64,000 nucleotides of DNA from Candidatus Melainabacteria bacterium (GTDB lineage Bacteria; Cyanobacteriota; Vampirovibrionia; 2-02-FULL-35-15): positions 186,001 through 250,000 of the forward strand of contig JAHFBG010000002.1 in NCBI GenBank assembly GCA_023250155.1, written 5' to 3'. The notes beneath the pieces are model-generated. The model made no database searches, was not told where the DNA came from, and was given only the letters and a program-made list of their open reading frames with translations. Positions 62,635 through 64,000 of this stretch are shown piece by piece. The position numbers were made by a program, and so were the translations under genes. Within the stretch, counting starts at the first letter, position 1. Every line of letters starts with the position of its first letter.

Positions 62635-63003
62635 ATGATTACTAAAACATCAAAAAAAGAAAAAAGAGATAAAAGGCATTTTCGCTTAAGATTAAAAATT
62701 CAAGGTACTGCTGAAAAGCCAAGAATGTCTGTTTATAAGTCAAATAAACATTTGTATGTTCAATTGATTGATGATGTAGAAGGAAGTACTCTTTTATCAT
62801 GCTCTACAGTTTTACCTGTATTAAAAAGTGAATTAAAAAATACATGGACAAAAGAGGCTGCAAAAGTTGTTGGTGCGACTCTAGCTAAAGAAGCAGTGAA
62901 GAAAGGGATAAAAAAAGTTGTCTTTGATCGTGGTGGAAACAGATACCATGGAAAAATAGTAACCCTTGCAGAGAGTGCAAGAGAAAATGGGTTGGAATTT
63001 TAA
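62635..63003 (+). CDS. rplR: 50S ribosomal protein L18
   Basis: A 122-residue L18 that binds 5S rRNA with L5. HFRLRLKIQGTAEKPRMSVY is the N-terminal region, KSNKHLYVQLIDDVEGSTLL the core strand, and VVFDRGGNRYHGKIVTLAES ARENGLEF (two blocks) the C-terminus. Normal. It follows rplF after ten bases. Confidence 0.96.
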   Translation: MITKTSKKEKRDKRHFRLRLKIQGTAEKPRMSVYKSNKHLYVQLIDDVEGSTLLSCSTVLPVLKSELKNTWTKEAAKVVGATLAKEAVKKGIKKVVFDRGGNRYHGKIVTLAESARENGLEF

Positions 63004-63022
63004 TTTTTAATAGTGAGGAAAT

Positions 63023-63835
63023 ATGTCAGAAGAGGAAAAAAATCAAGAACAATTACCTGAGGGTACTAATGGGCAGAAAGCTGAAGAAGCTTTAAAGATA
63101 GAGGCTACTTTATCTTCTAGTAAAGAAGAGGAAGTATCAAAAGAAATAAAAACAGAAGGGGTTGAAGTTGTTACAGGATCTGAGAGTGAAACACCGCCTG
63201 AAGAAGTTGTTGAAGAAGAAGATGAATTGACTGGTATTGAAGAGGCAACTGAGGAAGAGATTGTTCAAAAAGTTACTAAAGCTACTAAAGATACTAAAAA
63301 AAGAAAGAAAAGACGTGGAGATAAATCTGTTCAGGATAAGGGAAAGCAAGAACCGGAATGGATAGAAAAAGTAGTACAAATAAGAAGAGTTACAAAGGTA
63401 GTAAAGGGCGGTAAAAAGCTTAGTTTTAGAGCGGTTGTAATAGTTGGTAATGCAAAAGGACAAGTTGGTGTTGGTGTAGGAAAAGCACTTGAAGTTATAA
63501 GTGCTATCCAAAAAGGAGTGGTTGATGCTAAGAAAAGTTTAGTTACTATTCCTTTGGTAAAGTCTACAATTCCACATCAAATTCTTGGTAGAGGTGGAGC
63601 AGCAAAAGTACTCTTGAAACCAGCTAGAGAAGGTACAGGCATCAAGGCTGGAGGTTCTGCAAGAACAGTGTTAGAGCTTGGTGGTGTTGGTGATATTTTG
63701 TCAAAATCATTAGGTTCACGTTCACCATTAAATGTAGCCAGAGCAACAGTAGATGGTTTAAAAAACCTAAGAAAATTTAATGAAGTAGCCGCACTAAGAG
63801 ATATGACAGTAAAACAAATGGTTACTGCTAGCTAA
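63023..63835 (+). CDS. rpsE: 30S ribosomal protein S5 with a long acidic N-terminal extension
   Basis: A 270-residue S5. The normal protein starts near residue 112 ([20 protein letters not shown] then [20 protein letters not shown]) and continues through [20 protein letters not shown] and [20 protein letters not shown]. The first 110 residues are acidic and low complexity ([20 protein letters not shown]) followed by a basic [10 protein letters not shown]; they are not part of the family. The extension sits on the side of the ribosome near the mRNA entry. The next gene is rplO with no rpmD between, as in Cyanobacteria. Confidence 0.95.
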   Translation: MSEEEKNQEQLPEGTNGQKAEEALKIEATLSSSKEEEVSKEIKTEGVEVVTGSESETPPEEVVEEEDELTGIEEATEEEIVQKVTKATKDTKKRKKRRGDKSVQDKGKQEPEWIEKVVQIRRVTKVVKGGKKLSFRAVVIVGNAKGQVGVGVGKALEVISAIQKGVVDAKKSLVTIPLVKSTIPHQILGRGGAAKVLLKPAREGTGIKAGGSARTVLELGGVGDILSKSLGSRSPLNVARATVDGLKNLRKFNEVAALRDMTVKQMVTAS

Positions 63836-63856
63836 TGAAAGGAAATGTAAACACCA

Positions 63857-64000
63857 ATGGAATTAACAGATTTAAAATCAGCTAAAGGTTCAAGACGAGC
63901 ACGAAAAGAAGTCGGTCGTGGAAGAGCATCAGGACATGGAAAAACTTGTTGTAGAGGTAACAATGGTCAAGGCCAAAGATCTGGAAAAGGACAACGTTTA
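63857..64000 (+). CDS. rplO: 50S ribosomal protein L15, partial
   Basis: The ATG at 63857 begins [20 protein letters not shown] then [20 protein letters not shown], matching the L15 N-terminal R-x-GRG-x-GSG-x-GKT-xxRG pattern. The frame is open through the window end at 64000, 48 codons in, so the 3' end is outside. L15 is a late 50S assembly protein. The AATGAAAGGAAA sequence before the start gives the ribosome-binding site. Confidence 0.95.
   Translation, partial: MELTDLKSAKGSRRARKEVGRGRASGHGKTCCRGNNGQGQRSGKGQRL

Overview
The window is low-GC bacterial chromosome with dense coding on both strands. The following mix suggests a non-photosynthetic relative of Cyanobacteria of the Melainabacteria/Vampirovibrionophyceae type; this is inference, since no marker phylogeny could be run: yggS-sepF cell-division pair, rpsE followed directly by rplO with no rpmD (as in Cyanobacteria), heptamer tandem repeats resembling cyanobacterial STRR sequences, a FlhB-type export protein beside a sigma factor, two GT9 heptosyltransferases, an O-antigen-ligase-like protein, and no photosynthesis genes. 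The envelope genes point to a Gram-negative cell.

Layout. 1-8161 (minus): two large exported proteins, a >1,940-residue PKD/TIG-domain protein running off the left edge and a beta-propeller (NHL-like) protein. 8601-11810 (plus): an unknown gene, Rieske ferredoxin, glyA and a WecA-family transferase. 11773-14441 is the most disturbed segment: a HepT/MntA toxin-antitoxin module between perfect 41-bp direct repeats, an unknown gene, an orphan internally repeated gene, a decayed antitoxin-like/hepT fusion, and a second copy of the wecA/orf177 junction that lacks the toxin module. 14442-21791 (minus): secreted Pro/Gln-rich protein, rpsU (TTG start), mgtE, NYN nuclease-like gene, metG, sepF, yggS and two small coiled-coil genes. 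21909-28130 (plus): ilvC, a heptosyltransferase, two YtxH proteins with a DUF948 protein, an exported protein, queG, and a second HEPN/MNT pair.

28133-34057: suhB, two small ribbon-helix-helix-like genes with a clear terminator, galE, a sigma factor, a peptide-ABC ATPase, and an atpZ-like/atpI-like/atpB cluster without the rest of the ATP synthase. 34148-38517 (plus): a TPR protein, ispG, rpmE, a glutaredoxin lacking any ATG/GTG/TTG start, and rsmA. 39460-43074: flhB (NPDH instead of NPTH), a sigma factor and a possible FliK-like protein. 43055-54946: tyrosine recombinase, hemL, cyclophilin, rplS, rnhB, trpE, a PfpI-family protein, thiS, O-antigen ligase, exported and SPOR-like proteins, tpiA and a second heptosyltransferase.

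55169-64000 (plus): a good sigma70 promoter and a ribosomal protein operon from rplD to rplO (cut by the right edge). Notable features are a missing rplC at its head, a tRNA-Gly(CCC) abutting the rplE stop codon, a His-rich tail on L22, and long extensions on S5 and L24.

The strongest unusual signals are (i) the HepT/MntA insertion with its uninterrupted paralogous junction 1.8 kb away, (ii) heptamer repeats found in-frame in two secreted proteins and in operon spacers, (iii) the glutaredoxin with a non-canonical start, and (iv) the tRNA and protein extensions in the ribosomal operon.
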